A stretch of 64,000 nt of DNA from Heminiphilus faecis (lineage in GTDB: Bacteria; Bacteroidota; Bacteroidia; Bacteroidales; Muribaculaceae), in the NCBI RefSeq assembly GCF_008728965.1, contig NZ_VSMC01000005.1, positions 1 through 64,000 on the forward strand. Reading direction: 5' to 3'. The notes beneath the pieces were generated by a model that was given only the letters and a program-made list of their open reading frames with translations, was not told where the DNA came from and ran no database searches. Made by a program: the position numbers and the translations under genes. The first letter of the stretch is position 1. Each line of letters begins with the position of its first letter. Shown here in pieces: positions 36,557 through 46,170 of the stretch.

Positions 36557-39073
36557 ATGGACACTAATTTTTCTAACGAACTTAAGAAAGTGCTTGAACA
36601 AAGCCATACTGAAGCTGCACGTCACAACAGCAATGTGATAAGTGCCGAACATCTTCTGCTGGCTCTGTTGTCGCAGCCTGACAGCCATGCTTTCACTACA
36701 CTTCGACAACTCCTTGACGACGACACTATGTACCGGTTACGCGATAATCTTGACAACAGCCTCTTTGTAAAGGACGGAAACGACCGCAATATAGCGGTAA
36801 GCGACCTTGCAAACCGCATAATAAAGCTCAGTGTACTCGAAGCAAGAATGCTGAAAAGCAACGTCGTAGACTCGGAGCACCTCCTGCTGGCCCTATTTCA
36901 CAACAGCGAGGTGCAGGGGCTTGAGATAATGGAGCAATTCCGCAATTTAGGCATAACCTATGAGTCGATATACAAGCTGCTTGCCAATGTCACTGATACT
37001 CCCCAGATGGGAGCGTCGTTCAGCGATGATGAAGATGAAGAGGATGACGAGATGTTTCAGAAAGGCGACAATGAAAACCGGACAAGCAGCACGGCAAACG
37101 CTCCCAAGCGCGGCAATGACACCCCTGTGCTTGACAAGTTTGGCAACGACATGACACGGGCTGCCGAGGAGAACCGTCTTGACCCGGTGATAGGACGCGA
37201 TGTCGAGATTGAGCGTCTGGCACAGATACTGAGCCGCCGCAAGAAAAACAATCCGGTACTTATCGGAGAGCCCGGCGTAGGCAAATCGGCCATTGTGGAA
37301 GGACTCGCGTTGCGTATAGTGCAACGGAAAGTATCGCGCATACTTTTCGGCAAACGCGTCATATCGCTTGACATGGCGTCGATAGTCGCCGGCACGAAGT
37401 ATCGCGGACAGTTTGAGGAGCGAATAAAGGCCATACTCAACGAACTGTCAAAAAACAGAGACATAATACTCTTTATCGACGAGCTCCACACAATAGTTGG
37501 CGCAGGCAACGCCTCCGGCACAATGGACGCGGCCAATCTTCTCAAGCCGGCCCTTGCCCGCGGAGAGATACAGTGCATCGGTGCAACGACACTTGACGAG
37601 TACCGTAAAAACATCGAAAAAGACGGCGCTCTCGAACGCCGCTTCCAGAAAGTGATGGTCGAGCCTACATCGCCCGAAGAAACTCTAAGCATACTCAACA
37701 ACATAAAAGACAAGTACGAAGAGCATCATAATGTAAACTATACCGACGATGCGCTTGAAGCCTGCGTCAAGCTGACCGACCGATACGTCAGCGACCGCAA
37801 CTTCCCGGACAAGGCTATAGACGCCCTTGACGAGGCTGGCTCACGCGTTCACGTAACCAACATAGTGGTACCTAAGGAAATAGAGCATCTTGAAGAGCAG
37901 ATAGCCGAGGCCAACGCCAACAAACTCAAAGCAGCCCAGTCGCAGAATTTCGAGAGTGCCGCATCGTTCCGCGATAAAGAACAGCAACTCAAGGCCCGGC
38001 TTGAGGACGCCAAGCGCAAATGGGAAGAATCGCTGAACCAGCATCGCGAGACTGTTGACGAAGAAAAGGTAGCCGAAGTAGTGGCCATGATGACGGGAGT
38101 GCCGGTACAACGTATAGCTCAGGCCGAAGGAATGAGACTGCGCGAGATGGGTCCGAAACTGAAAGAAGCCATAATAGGACAGGACCCGGCAATCGACAAG
38201 ATTGTCAAAGCCATACAGCGTAACCGCGTAGGCCTCAAGGACCCAAACAAGCCGATCGGCACGTTCATGTTCCTCGGTCCTACCGGTGTGGGCAAGACGC
38301 ATCTGGCCAAGAAACTGGCCGAATATCTCTTCGACTCGGCCGACACTCTGATACGGGTGGACATGAGCGAATATATGGAAAAATTCACGGTGTCGCGACT
38401 GGTGGGAGCTCCTCCCGGATATGTAGGCTATGAAGAGGGCGGACAACTGACCGAGAAGGTGCGCACACACCCCTACTCCGTTGTATTGCTTGATGAAATC
38501 GAAAAAGCACATCCCGATGTGTTCAACCTGCTGCTTCAGGTACTTGATGAAGGCCGGCTCACCGACAGCCTCGGACGTCGTGTAGACTTCAAAAACACAA
38601 TCATCATAATGACCTCCAACATAGGAAGCCGTCAGCTCAAGGACTTCGGCTCGGGAGTGGGCTTCGCTACAAAACCCGTAGACAAGGAATATACCCACGG
38701 TGTTATCCAGAAAGCTCTCAACAAAGCTTTCTCTCCTGAATTTCTAAACCGAGTCGATGACATAGTGATGTTTGAGTCACTTGACAAAGATGCAATCTTC
38801 AAGATTATCGACATCGAACTTGCCGGCTTCTATAAACGCGTGGCCGGACTCGGATACAGGCTCACTATAACCGAGGAGGCCAAAAACTACATAGCCAACC
38901 GCGGATATGACACACAATTCGGAGCACGGCCTCTGAAACGTGCCATTCAGAAATATCTTGAGGATGAACTTGCCGAAATGATTATCAATGCGTCAGTCAT
39001 GCCGGGCAACCTAATCTATGTCGACTATGACAAAGAGGCCGACAAGATTGTCACTGAAATACGCACGGAATAA
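36557..39073 (+). CDS. clpC: ATP-dependent Clp protease ATPase subunit ClpC
   Basis: ClpC is a AAA+ unfoldase that feeds substrates to ClpP. The 838 residues contain two N-terminal Clp repeats (about 1-145), an acidic linker (about 150-175), AAA-1 with Walker A GEPGVGKS (about 236-243), a short middle domain with a UVR-like stretch ([20 protein letters not shown], about 456-475) and AAA-2 with GPTGVGKT (about 574-581). The short middle domain and length separate it from ClpB (about 860 with a long coiled coil). It is transcribed divergently from gyrA. Confidence 0.93.
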   Translation: MDTNFSNELKKVLEQSHTEAARHNSNVISAEHLLLALLSQPDSHAFTTLRQLLDDDTMYRLRDNLDNSLFVKDGNDRNIAVSDLANRIIKLSVLEARMLKSNVVDSEHLLLALFHNSEVQGLEIMEQFRNLGITYESIYKLLANVTDTPQMGASFSDDEDEEDDEMFQKGDNENRTSSTANAPKRGNDTPVLDKFGNDMTRAAEENRLDPVIGRDVEIERLAQILSRRKKNNPVLIGEPGVGKSAIVEGLALRIVQRKVSRILFGKRVISLDMASIVAGTKYRGQFEERIKAILNELSKNRDIILFIDELHTIVGAGNASGTMDAANLLKPALARGEIQCIGATTLDEYRKNIEKDGALERRFQKVMVEPTSPEETLSILNNIKDKYEEHHNVNYTDDALEACVKLTDRYVSDRNFPDKAIDALDEAGSRVHVTNIVVPKEIEHLEEQIAEANANKLKAAQSQNFESAASFRDKEQQLKARLEDAKRKWEESLNQHRETVDEEKVAEVVAMMTGVPVQRIAQAEGMRLREMGPKLKEAIIGQDPAIDKIVKAIQRNRVGLKDPNKPIGTFMFLGPTGVGKTHLAKKLAEYLFDSADTLIRVDMSEYMEKFTVSRLVGAPPGYVGYEEGGQLTEKVRTHPYSVVLLDEIEKAHPDVFNLLLQVLDEGRLTDSLGRRVDFKNTIIIMTSNIGSRQLKDFGSGVGFATKPVDKEYTHGVIQKALNKAFSPEFLNRVDDIVMFESLDKDAIFKIIDIELAGFYKRVAGLGYRLTITEEAKNYIANRGYDTQFGARPLKRAIQKYLEDELAEMIINASVMPGNLIYVDYDKEADKIVTEIRTE

Positions 39074-39096
39074 ACACAGTAAATGTCCTATCAGCA

Positions 39097-39138
39097 ATAA
39101 AAGCGGCAGAGCGCCTCCACACTCTGCCGCTTTTTATT
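39097..39138. terminator. Bidirectional terminator between clpC and the TonB-domain gene
   Basis: AAAAGCGGCAGAG (to 39111) pairs with CTCTGCCGCTTTT (39122-39134) around a 10-base loop, with A-rich and T-rich flanks. It serves clpC on the plus strand and could serve the convergent gene as well. Confidence 0.85.
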
Positions 39139-39196
39139 GTCTGTTTCACATATGCCATACACTATAGCATTTATTCTGAATTTCGCACATTACCGG

Positions 39197-39871
39197 TCAA
39201 GGCGCAAGCCTTACAACGAGTGTCTCGTGCGACTTTATGATTTTACCGTTCTTCTTCGCGGGAATCCATGGCGGCATTTTTTCTATTGCCGAAAGCACCT
39301 GCCTGTCCTGCGATGCGCTAAGACCTTTCAAAACACGCGCTCCGGTTATAGAACCGTTGACTTCCACAAAAAACTCCACCACAACATTTCCGGCGCGAAC
39401 ATTAGGTGCATCGCGCCATTTAAGCCTGTAAGCAAGATACTCGTCCATCTTGTTTTGTCCGCCGGGAAAACGGGCGGGAGTGTTTCCATCACCTCCTTGC
39501 AACTTTTCAGGATTCGAAAACATGACCGGAAGGATAAACGTGGAACGGACCGGGGCTCCGTCTGCAACAGCCGGCTCCCAACGCGGCATGCCACTTATAA
39601 GCCTTATAACTTCCGCATCCTGCATCGGAGTGAGATGCCGTTCAATCCATATGGAATCGATTATTCCGGTCTCTGCGACAATAAACCGGGCCACGACGCG
39701 GCCCTCCTCCCCGTCCTCAATCCATTCAAGATGCTCGGTAAGATATTCAGACAACGCTATCCTGCCGCCGGGAAACCGCGGAGGCTTGTCAGGAGCAAGA
39801 AATACGATATCTTCAGCTGCATACGACATCAGAGAGATAAACAGCCCCGCAATATATGCCACATGACGCAT
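39197..39871 (-). CDS. Exported protein with two TonB C-terminal-like domains
   Basis: The 224-residue product has a signal peptide (about 1-18) and two copies of a TonB C-terminal-type domain. Copy 1 (about 30-118) starts PPRFPGGRIALSEYL. Copy 2 (about 131-224) starts ARFPGGQNKMDEYL. Both continue with the VxxxFxVxxxGxIxxxxV strand pattern of Bacteroidetes TonB_C domains. A true TonB has a membrane anchor and a Pro-rich spacer, and neither is present. It lies 15 bases after the kinase-like gene, so they are probably cotranscribed. It may bind receptor plugs or a partner protein, but that is inference. Confidence 0.82.
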   Translation of the reverse strand: MRHVAYIAGLFISLMSYAAEDIVFLAPDKPPRFPGGRIALSEYLTEHLEWIEDGEEGRVVARFIVAETGIIDSIWIERHLTPMQDAEVIRLISGMPRWEPAVADGAPVRSTFILPVMFSNPEKLQGGDGNTPARFPGGQNKMDEYLAYRLKWRDAPNVRAGNVVVEFFVEVNGSITGARVLKGLSASQDRQVLSAIEKMPPWIPAKKNGKIIKSHETLVVRLAP

Positions 39872-39886
39872 AATCCAGATAATGAA

Positions 39887-41386
39887 TCAAGAGTGCAGTT
39901 CAAGGATGAAGCGGGCTCCGTGGATGTAGTCTACATCAAGCGACAGTTTACCGTTAAGCTTTATGGCCTTCAAAGAGCAGATGGGCAATCCAAGTCCGTC
40001 ACCGTCAGTAAGATCACGCACTTCCGTAAAAGGCTTGAACAGGGTGCAGTGCTGCTCTTCCGGAATGCCGCAGCCGGTATCGGTGATAATAAACTGCTGT
40101 GTATGAGCACCGCGCTTTTTGTATTCAAGAGTTATCTTACCGCCGCCATCAGTGTGCATTGCCGCATTATAAAGCATGTGATACAATACGTTGCTGACCT
40201 CTTCGGTATTGAATTTGGCATTCATTTTAGGAGCATTCACACTCAAAGTCACCCCCTGCTTGACATAAGGCTTGATCTGCGACATGAGCTCCTCGCAAAA
40301 AGAAAGCACATTATTGTCCTGAAGGTCATAGTGCTCCGACAAAGTGCTTTCAAGATCAGAAAGCACCTGAATATGCTCGGAGAAAGAGCGGAGAGCCTGA
40401 ACCGCCGGCAGTTTCTGGTCAAGAGTGTCAAGTGTCGGCTTCATCTGCTCCGAGATATTTCCGATAAACTGGGTCTTCAGTTCATTATGTTCGTTGGCTA
40501 CAGCTATATTTTTCTTTAATTTGCGATTGCGCACCACATAACGCATCAATACAATAAAACCGAATACCAAAGCTCCGGCAAGTACGGCAAGCAGTATCGA
40601 CAGAGTCACGATAATACCTGTCTTGACTTTTATGGATCCGTCTTTATCTTCAATTGTCTTAAGACTTTCATCATATTTACGCTTCATGACATTCAGTTCG
40701 TCCTGAGCTGTAAGCGCCCTTATCGAGTCAGACCAATGGTTATAGCGGTCATATGTACGTGCCACAAGACGCGCATTACCGTTGCGCGTAGCCATTTCAA
40801 TCAGTTGACGGTAACAATCATTGGCCTTGCCATAGTCTTTCTCCTGCTGATAACGGTCTATAAGTTTATTTATGGCGGCATCACCCTGCGAATTAAGTCC
40901 GAATGTATAATAGTAATTGGCCTGTGAGTAGAGCAGGTCGGTATTCAATGACGGATTGGCCTTGGCAATCTCTTCCATTCGTGACAGATTTTCCTTTACC
41001 TTGGGAGCGTTTTTAAGCTTTATGTACATGTTGGCTCTCTCTTTTGCCGTCTTGTATCTCAACGCCGACATAGGCTTGCCCGAGGCACTTTCGCCTTCTG
41101 TAAGGCAGGTCTCAATACGACTGAGCAGGTCAAAAGCCTCTTTATAATAATTTTCTCTATGATACAACGCCGCCGCATTCACTCCGGCGTCTACAGCTTT
41201 TTCATAGTCATTCTTGGATGCGAAGGCATTGTAAGCCTGCAAAAACAGATAGCGGGCTTTTATATATTCCTTATTTTCAAGATTAGTCTGCGCCTGTTTA
41301 AACAGTTCATCTCCACGAGTTGACTGAGCAAACACTGACATACAGCACAATACGGTAAAAAGCAATAATACTATAGATTTTTTCAT
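39887..41386 (-). CDS. Histidine-kinase-like membrane protein without the phospho-acceptor His
   Basis: The 499-residue protein has a signal peptide (about 1-20), a TPR-like periplasmic sensor region (about 24-240), one membrane helix (257-283) and a cytoplasmic kinase-like part. The H-box reads FIGNISEQMKPTL (307-319), where kinases have F-I-x-N-x-S-H-E. Glu313 replaces the phosphorylated His. The ATP-binding domain looks whole: Asn407 in MLYNAAMHT, DTGCGIPEE (436-444) and GDGLGLPIC (462-470). No response regulator is adjacent. It may act as a pseudokinase or ATP-dependent switch. Confidence 0.88.
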   Translation of the reverse strand: MKKSIVLLLFTVLCCMSVFAQSTRGDELFKQAQTNLENKEYIKARYLFLQAYNAFASKNDYEKAVDAGVNAAALYHRENYYKEAFDLLSRIETCLTEGESASGKPMSALRYKTAKERANMYIKLKNAPKVKENLSRMEEIAKANPSLNTDLLYSQANYYYTFGLNSQGDAAINKLIDRYQQEKDYGKANDCYRQLIEMATRNGNARLVARTYDRYNHWSDSIRALTAQDELNVMKRKYDESLKTIEDKDGSIKVKTGIIVTLSILLAVLAGALVFGFIVLMRYVVRNRKLKKNIAVANEHNELKTQFIGNISEQMKPTLDTLDQKLPAVQALRSFSEHIQVLSDLESTLSEHYDLQDNNVLSFCEELMSQIKPYVKQGVTLSVNAPKMNAKFNTEEVSNVLYHMLYNAAMHTDGGGKITLEYKKRGAHTQQFIITDTGCGIPEEQHCTLFKPFTEVRDLTDGDGLGLPICSLKAIKLNGKLSLDVDYIHGARFILELHS

Positions 41387-41495
41387 ATATTAAATCATAA
41401 AATTTAATGACAAAGATAGGATTAAAAATTATATTTAAACCTATTTTAACCGCTAATTTGCACAGCACACAACATTTTCTCGGCAAAACCATGAC

Positions 41496-41573
41496 ATGCC
41501 ATAAACGATAACGTAAATTTGTCACGTTGGTTAACGATTATTATGATAAAATGTCATGTTATCGAAATGGCAT
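41496..41573. repeat. Composite inverted repeat upstream of htpG
   Basis: ATGCCAT-AAA-CGATAAC (41496-41512) is mirrored by GTTATCG-AA-ATGGCAT (41558-41573). Two matched 7-base blocks per arm, with near-equal inner gaps, are separated by 45 bases. It lies 60 bases before the htpG start and could be an operator pair or a long-loop RNA hairpin. A TAAATTTG lies inside it at 41514-41521. Confidence 0.6.
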
Positions 41574-41632
41574 TTAATTTGTAAAGTGTTATTTCAGTAT
41601 ATATCTAAAAACAACCAAACAAAAAATATATT

Positions 41633-43681
41633 ATGAGTACTCAAAAAGGAACTATCGGGGTAACTACCGAAAATATCTTCCCCGTTATTAAAAAATTTCT
41701 TTACAGTGATCATGAAATCTTTCTGCGCGAACTTGTAAGCAATGCCATCGACGCTACCAACAAGCTGAAGACCCTTTCGTCATTTGGCGAGTATAAGGGC
41801 GATCTCGGCGAAATGAACGTAAAAGTATCGGTAGACAAAGAGGCCGGTACACTTACCGTAAGCGACCACGGCATAGGCATGACAGCCGATGACATAGAGA
41901 AATACATAAACCAGATAGCATTTTCAGGTGCCGAAGAGTTTCTGGCTAAGTACAAGGACAAAGCCGATAATATAATCGGACACTTCGGACTCGGTTTCTA
42001 TTCGGCATTCATGGTGGCCAAGAAGGTTGAGATACGTACCTTGTCATACAAAGACGGAGCACAGGCTGTAAACTGGATATGCGACGGTTCGCCAGAGTAT
42101 GAGATGCAGCCTATAGAGAAAACCGAAAGAGGTACCGACATCATACTTTACATCGATGATGACAACAAGGAATTTCTTGAACAGGCGCGCATAGACACCC
42201 TTTTGAAGAAATATTGCCGCTTCTTGCCGGTGCCCGTGCTATCCGGAAAAGAGCAGGAATGGAAAGACGGCAAATATGTCGACACCGATAAAGATAAAGT
42301 GATAAACAACACGGAGCCTGCATGGACAAAGAAGCCGTCGGAACTGACCGATGACGACTACCTCGCATTTTACCGCGAGCTTTATCCCGGTCAGGATGAC
42401 CCTCTGTTCTGGATACACCTCAACGTGGACTATCCATTCACCCTTACTGGCATATTGTATTTCCCGAAAATAAAAAACAATATCGACGTTACGCGCAACC
42501 GTATCCAGCTATATTGCAATCAGGTATTTGTCACCGACTCTGTCGAAGGCGTGGTGCCTGAATTCATGATGCTGATGCAAGGCGTGATAGATTCTCCCGA
42601 CATACCGCTCAACGTATCGCGGTCATACCTGCAGAGCGACACGGCCGTAAAGAAAATATCGACTTATATAACCCGCAAGGTGGCCGACCGCCTCGAAGAG
42701 ATATTCAAAAACAACCGCACCGAATACGAACAGAAATGGGACGACATAAAACTGTTCATCGAGTATGGCATGTTGACCGACGAGAAATTTTGCGAACGCG
42801 CTATGAAATTTGTCCTTGTCAAAGACACCGAAGGCAAATACTATACGCTTGACGAATACAAAACCCTTATCGAAGCGGAGCAGACCGACAAAGACAGCAA
42901 TATAGTATACCTATACTCGACCGACACGGTAGCCCAATACAACTATATCAACGCCGCTACCGACAAAGGGTATAGTGTACTTGTCATGGACGGACAATTT
43001 GACAGTCACTTCATAGGATTGCTGGAACAGAAGCTTGAAAAATCGCACTTTGTTCGTGTAGACTCCGATGTAATCGATAACCTCATCCGCAAAGAAGACC
43101 GCAAAGCCGCCGACCTTACACCCGAGCAGCGCAATATACTTACCACGGTGTTTAAGTCGCAGGTACCCAAGGTTGAAAAGGCCGAATTCCTCGTCACGTT
43201 TGAAGCGCTCGCAGCCGATGCCGCTCCGCTTGTCATCACTCAGAACGAGTATATGCGACGCATGAAAGACATGGCAGCCATGCAACCCGGCATGTCATTC
43301 TACGGAGAGTTGCCTGACAGCTACAATCTTATCGTAAACACCGAGCATACTCTTATAAAGGAGATACGCGATGACGCCGACAAAACCATAGGTGACAAAG
43401 TAAAACCGATAAGTACAGAAATCGAGAAGAAAAATGCCGAAATCACAACTTTACGCGACTCGGCAAAAGACGGCAAAATGAGTGAAGAAGACAACGGAAA
43501 AGTTTCGGAACTTGAGAAAGAAGTAAGTACGCTGCGTGATGAGGAGACTAAACTCATAAGCGACTACGCGGCTGAACAAAGCAAGGTAAAACAGCTGCTT
43601 GACCTTGCACTTCTCGGCAACGGACTTCTCAAAGGTCAGGACCTCAGCAACTTTATAAAACGCTCAATCAGTATGCTCTGA
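41633..43681 (+). CDS. htpG: Molecular chaperone HtpG (Hsp90)
   Basis: HtpG is the bacterial Hsp90, a dimeric ATP-driven chaperone. The 682 residues carry the GHKL ATP-binding domain (about 1-215) with LRELVSNAIDA, SDHGIGM and GHFGLGFYSAFMV. The middle domain shows NVSRSYLQSD (about 325-334). The C-terminal region contains a charged coiled coil (about 585-655, with EIEKKNAEITTLRDSAKDGK) not found in E. coli HtpG; I recall such an insert in Bacteroidetes. The start is preceded by an A-rich leader without a Shine-Dalgarno sequence. Confidence 0.96.
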   Translation: MSTQKGTIGVTTENIFPVIKKFLYSDHEIFLRELVSNAIDATNKLKTLSSFGEYKGDLGEMNVKVSVDKEAGTLTVSDHGIGMTADDIEKYINQIAFSGAEEFLAKYKDKADNIIGHFGLGFYSAFMVAKKVEIRTLSYKDGAQAVNWICDGSPEYEMQPIEKTERGTDIILYIDDDNKEFLEQARIDTLLKKYCRFLPVPVLSGKEQEWKDGKYVDTDKDKVINNTEPAWTKKPSELTDDDYLAFYRELYPGQDDPLFWIHLNVDYPFTLTGILYFPKIKNNIDVTRNRIQLYCNQVFVTDSVEGVVPEFMMLMQGVIDSPDIPLNVSRSYLQSDTAVKKISTYITRKVADRLEEIFKNNRTEYEQKWDDIKLFIEYGMLTDEKFCERAMKFVLVKDTEGKYYTLDEYKTLIEAEQTDKDSNIVYLYSTDTVAQYNYINAATDKGYSVLVMDGQFDSHFIGLLEQKLEKSHFVRVDSDVIDNLIRKEDRKAADLTPEQRNILTTVFKSQVPKVEKAEFLVTFEALAADAAPLVITQNEYMRRMKDMAAMQPGMSFYGELPDSYNLIVNTEHTLIKEIRDDADKTIGDKVKPISTEIEKKNAEITTLRDSAKDGKMSEEDNGKVSELEKEVSTLRDEETKLISDYAAEQSKVKQLLDLALLGNGLLKGQDLSNFIKRSISML

Positions 43682-43697
43682 AAAAACAGACCTTAGT

Positions 43698-43743
43698 ATA
43701 AAAAATAACCGAGGACTTTAAAAGTCCTCGGTTATTTTTTATA
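43698..43743. terminator. Bidirectional terminator between htpG and the DUF3127 gene
   Basis: A near-perfect palindrome with arms AAAAAATAACCGAGGACTTT and its complement ends in T's on both strands. It separates two convergent genes. Confidence 0.88.
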
Positions 43744-43766
43744 CTCGATAATTTAATTGGCAATTA

Positions 43767-44141
43767 TCAGAAAGGAAGGTCGTCGCTGGCATCGCTTCCC
43801 AAGTCAGGCATAGGAGGCGGAGGTACGGCTCCGGGAAAATCCTGAGGTGCGGGAGCGCCGGCTACTACGGGAGTCGCAGCTTTCTCCACTTTCCATCCGC
43901 TGATTGATGTAAACCAACGTCCGTTAAACTCACGACTGTTTATGTCAAAACTAAGCACAATCTCATCGCCTACGCTCAACGGATATTGATCGGCCTTGGC
44001 ACCGAAAAGGTCAAAGTGCACTTTACGGGGATATGACTCGTGAGTCTCCAGAACGTATTCGCGCTTTTTCCATTCGTTGCCGGCTTTGGACGTACCGGAC
44101 TGTTCAGGCAATGCCAATATTATTTTTCCTGCAATTTCCAT
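43767..44141 (-). CDS. DUF3127 OB-fold-like protein with SSB-like tip
   Basis: The 124-residue protein matches DUF3127 (MEIAGKIILALPEQSGTSKA, then EWKKREYVLETHE). The first 85 residues alternate strands as in an OB fold. A Pro/Gly/Ala linker follows (PAPQDFPGAVPPPPMPDLG) and the chain ends SDDLPF. This is strikingly like single-stranded DNA-binding protein, whose flexible tail ends in an acidic DDIPF tip that recruits repair proteins. The function is unknown; a nucleic-acid role is inference. It has a promoter at 44171-44201. Confidence 0.85.
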   Translation of the reverse strand: MEIAGKIILALPEQSGTSKAGNEWKKREYVLETHESYPRKVHFDLFGAKADQYPLSVGDEIVLSFDINSREFNGRWFTSISGWKVEKAATPVVAGAPAPQDFPGAVPPPPMPDLGSDASDDLPF

Positions 44142-44170
44142 GTTTGTTAATATTTTGCGTTATATTTTGT

Positions 44171-44201
44171 CAAAGATAGGCAATCGTTGAGCGACAGCCA
44201 A
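44171..44201 (-). promoter_or_regulatory. Promoter of the DUF3127 gene
   Basis: On the minus strand TTG (44199-44201) is followed after exactly 20 bases by TATCTTTG (44171-44178). The start codon is 30 bases on. Confidence 0.72.
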
Positions 44202-44204
44202 ATT

Positions 44205-45386
44205 TTACTCTAAAAATTTTTCAACACTTTCTATAGGCTTTTCATTATGCGGCATCGTTTTCGCTTCCGGACATGGCGGATTATCAACCAGATACTTGTA
44301 CAGCTCCTTCACTCGCTTGTCATCACCAAGTATATGGGCCGCTCTGAAAAAACAGACTCCGTCCACACCTTTTACCGCCGTAGCTTTTTTCATAAGTTGT
44401 ATGACATCGGATGCGGTCCATTTGCCCTCTACCATTTTATATGGCGCCAAACCCACTATCAGACTTTGGCCGTCGGCCACATCGACCCAAGTCGACAGAT
44501 GGGCGGAAAAACCGAAATCCTCGCCCCAATACATCTGCGGTATTATGACATCATGGTGGCGTGAAGCTATCCACGCCCCGGGATCTTGCTGAAACGACTC
44601 GTAGGCCGTCGTATTTTTATAATCTTTCACATTCTTATATGTACCTATAGGGGCAGATCCGACAATAATGTCCCTGTCGATTTTCTTTACTGTCTTATAG
44701 AGTTCGGTCACAAAACGGTTTATATTGTCGCGTCGCCAGTCATTTTTATCAAGTTTATGAGGATTGTGGCGCCTAAAAGACCCACTGTCGGGAAAGTCAT
44801 TGCCCGGATATCGGGTATAATCCAAATTTATGCCGTCGAAATCATACTTTTCAAGCAGCTCTTTATATAACTTTATCAGATATTTCCTGACTGACGGCAG
44901 CCCGGGATCAAGATAATATGCCCCTCGATATTTCACGCACATATCAGGGTGTTTGTATATGGCATGTCCCACATGGTTTTTACGGTATTTTGAAGCGGCC
45001 GCAGCAGTACCAAGCCTGTACGGCACCACCCAAGCATGACATTTCATGCCGCGCTTATGACACTCGTCAATAACAAAACCGCACACATCATAATCCAGAC
45101 GCCGCGCACCGTCGCCTGTAAACTGCTCCATAGCCGGCTGTATCTTGGAGTCCCACACAACATCGCCGTTGGCCTGTACTTGAAACAGCACATAGTTGAA
45201 ATGCGCTTTTTCAAGACGGTCAAGCATATTGACGAGCGCTTTCTTTCGTTCCTCAACCGTTGTGTTTTTTTCGGGCCAGTCAAGACCGGCGTTGGTAGTC
45301 AGCCATACACCCCTCACCTCCTGTGAAAGCAGATTGCAGTGAGCAAAAGCCGATAAAAGCATGAATATAAAGATGATACGATGCAT
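44205..45386 (-). CDS. Secreted GH10-like glycoside hydrolase (DUF187/FenI type)
   Basis: The 393-residue product has a signal peptide (about 1-22) followed by EVRGVWLTTNAGLDWP, the opening of the GHL10/DUF187 family. Barrel motifs include FNYVLFQVQANGDVVW, GMKCHAWVVPYRLG, DFDGINLDYTRYPG (about 188-201, candidate acidic residues) and IIPQMYWGEDFG. Relatives are predicted TIM-barrel glycosidases, some tied to peptidoglycan. The substrate is not known. It lies behind the DUF3127 promoter region and is probably transcribed on its own. Confidence 0.88.
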   Translation of the reverse strand: MHRIIFIFMLLSAFAHCNLLSQEVRGVWLTTNAGLDWPEKNTTVEERKKALVNMLDRLEKAHFNYVLFQVQANGDVVWDSKIQPAMEQFTGDGARRLDYDVCGFVIDECHKRGMKCHAWVVPYRLGTAAAASKYRKNHVGHAIYKHPDMCVKYRGAYYLDPGLPSVRKYLIKLYKELLEKYDFDGINLDYTRYPGNDFPDSGSFRRHNPHKLDKNDWRRDNINRFVTELYKTVKKIDRDIIVGSAPIGTYKNVKDYKNTTAYESFQQDPGAWIASRHHDVIIPQMYWGEDFGFSAHLSTWVDVADGQSLIVGLAPYKMVEGKWTASDVIQLMKKATAVKGVDGVCFFRAAHILGDDKRVKELYKYLVDNPPCPEAKTMPHNEKPIESVEKFLE

Positions 45387-45509
45387 ATTATTGTTATCTC
45401 TGCATAAAAACCGTATGTTGGTATAAACTTTTATTAAATTTCATCATTAAATAATTGAGACTTTGTACTATTTTAAGTAATTTCGGTACGGCTAACAGAA
45501 TTATTAATT

Positions 45510-45953
45510 ATGAAACTTGGAAACGACTGGTGGACATCGCCCACCGAGAGCGAATCAGGACGTCTTGTCATGGTCACCGGACGCCGTGGTGTTGAAAAAG
45601 CGCGCGAGTCGGGTAAATACAATATTCGCGTTGAAATCACATGGAAATATTCCGGAAATTCCGCCGGTATGCCCGACGACCCGACATCCACACTGATGGA
45701 AGCGGTTCAGAATGCAATGACCGATGTATTCGACAAAGACCCGGTAGCTATACTTACCGGCATATATACAGGCGACAACGAGCGCAACTGGATATTCTAC
45801 TGCACGTCGGTGCATATATTTGAAAAGAAGATCAACTTGGCCTTGGCTACGTTTGATCTTCTCCCGATAAGCATTTACACTGAAAATGATCCGCAATGGC
45901 TCGAGTATGACGAAATGCGCGAAGCATCGGAAATAACTCCAAGCGACGACTGA
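45510..45953 (+). CDS. DUF695 protein
   Basis: The 147-residue protein fits DUF695: GKYNIRVEITWKYSG (about 35-49), the middle AILTGIYTGDNERNWIFYC (about 80-98) and the end LLPISIYTENDPQWLEYDEM. There is no signal peptide. DUF695 is of unknown function; it often appears as a small cytoplasmic domain of about 130 residues. A small membrane protein gene starts 4 bases later. Confidence 0.8.
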   Translation: MKLGNDWWTSPTESESGRLVMVTGRRGVEKARESGKYNIRVEITWKYSGNSAGMPDDPTSTLMEAVQNAMTDVFDKDPVAILTGIYTGDNERNWIFYCTSVHIFEKKINLALATFDLLPISIYTENDPQWLEYDEMREASEITPSDD

Positions 45954-45957
45954 CCAT

Positions 45958-46167
45958 ATGGGTGCACCTTGGATGTGGCTGCTTTTCTCTATAGCATTTG
46001 GAGCAATCAGCGGCCCGATATACTCTTATGCCGACAACCGCAGGCTCAGACACCGTCGTCTCTCTCCCACCGCTTTACGGCGCAAGATACTTTTAAGCTC
46101 GATAATCTACGCTACGGCAGGATTCATCGGCATATGTATCTGCGCCATAATTTTCAAGTGGTTTTAG
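45958..46167 (+). CDS. Small membrane protein
   Basis: The 69-residue product has two hydrophobic segments (about 5-22 and 46-67) around a basic loop (NRRLRHRRLSPTALRRK), giving a hairpin with the loop inside the cytoplasm. It starts 4 bases after the DUF695 gene and is probably translated with it. It ends 3 bases before the convergent lpxA stop. No family was recognised. The hydrophobic layout and tight spacing support a real gene. Confidence 0.6.
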   Translation: MGAPWMWLLFSIAFGAISGPIYSYADNRRLRHRRLSPTALRRKILLSSIIYATAGFIGICICAIIFKWF

Positions 46168-46170
46168 TCG

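Noticed and set aside
37841-38698. A 285-codon minus-strand open frame inside clpC
   Set aside because: It is antisense to the conserved AAA-2 domain of ClpC and has no start context or motif.
39137-40519. A 460-codon plus-strand open frame
   Set aside because: It lies wholly opposite the TonB-domain and kinase-like genes. Its product is rich in Arg, His and Lys with no domain, typical of an antisense shadow.
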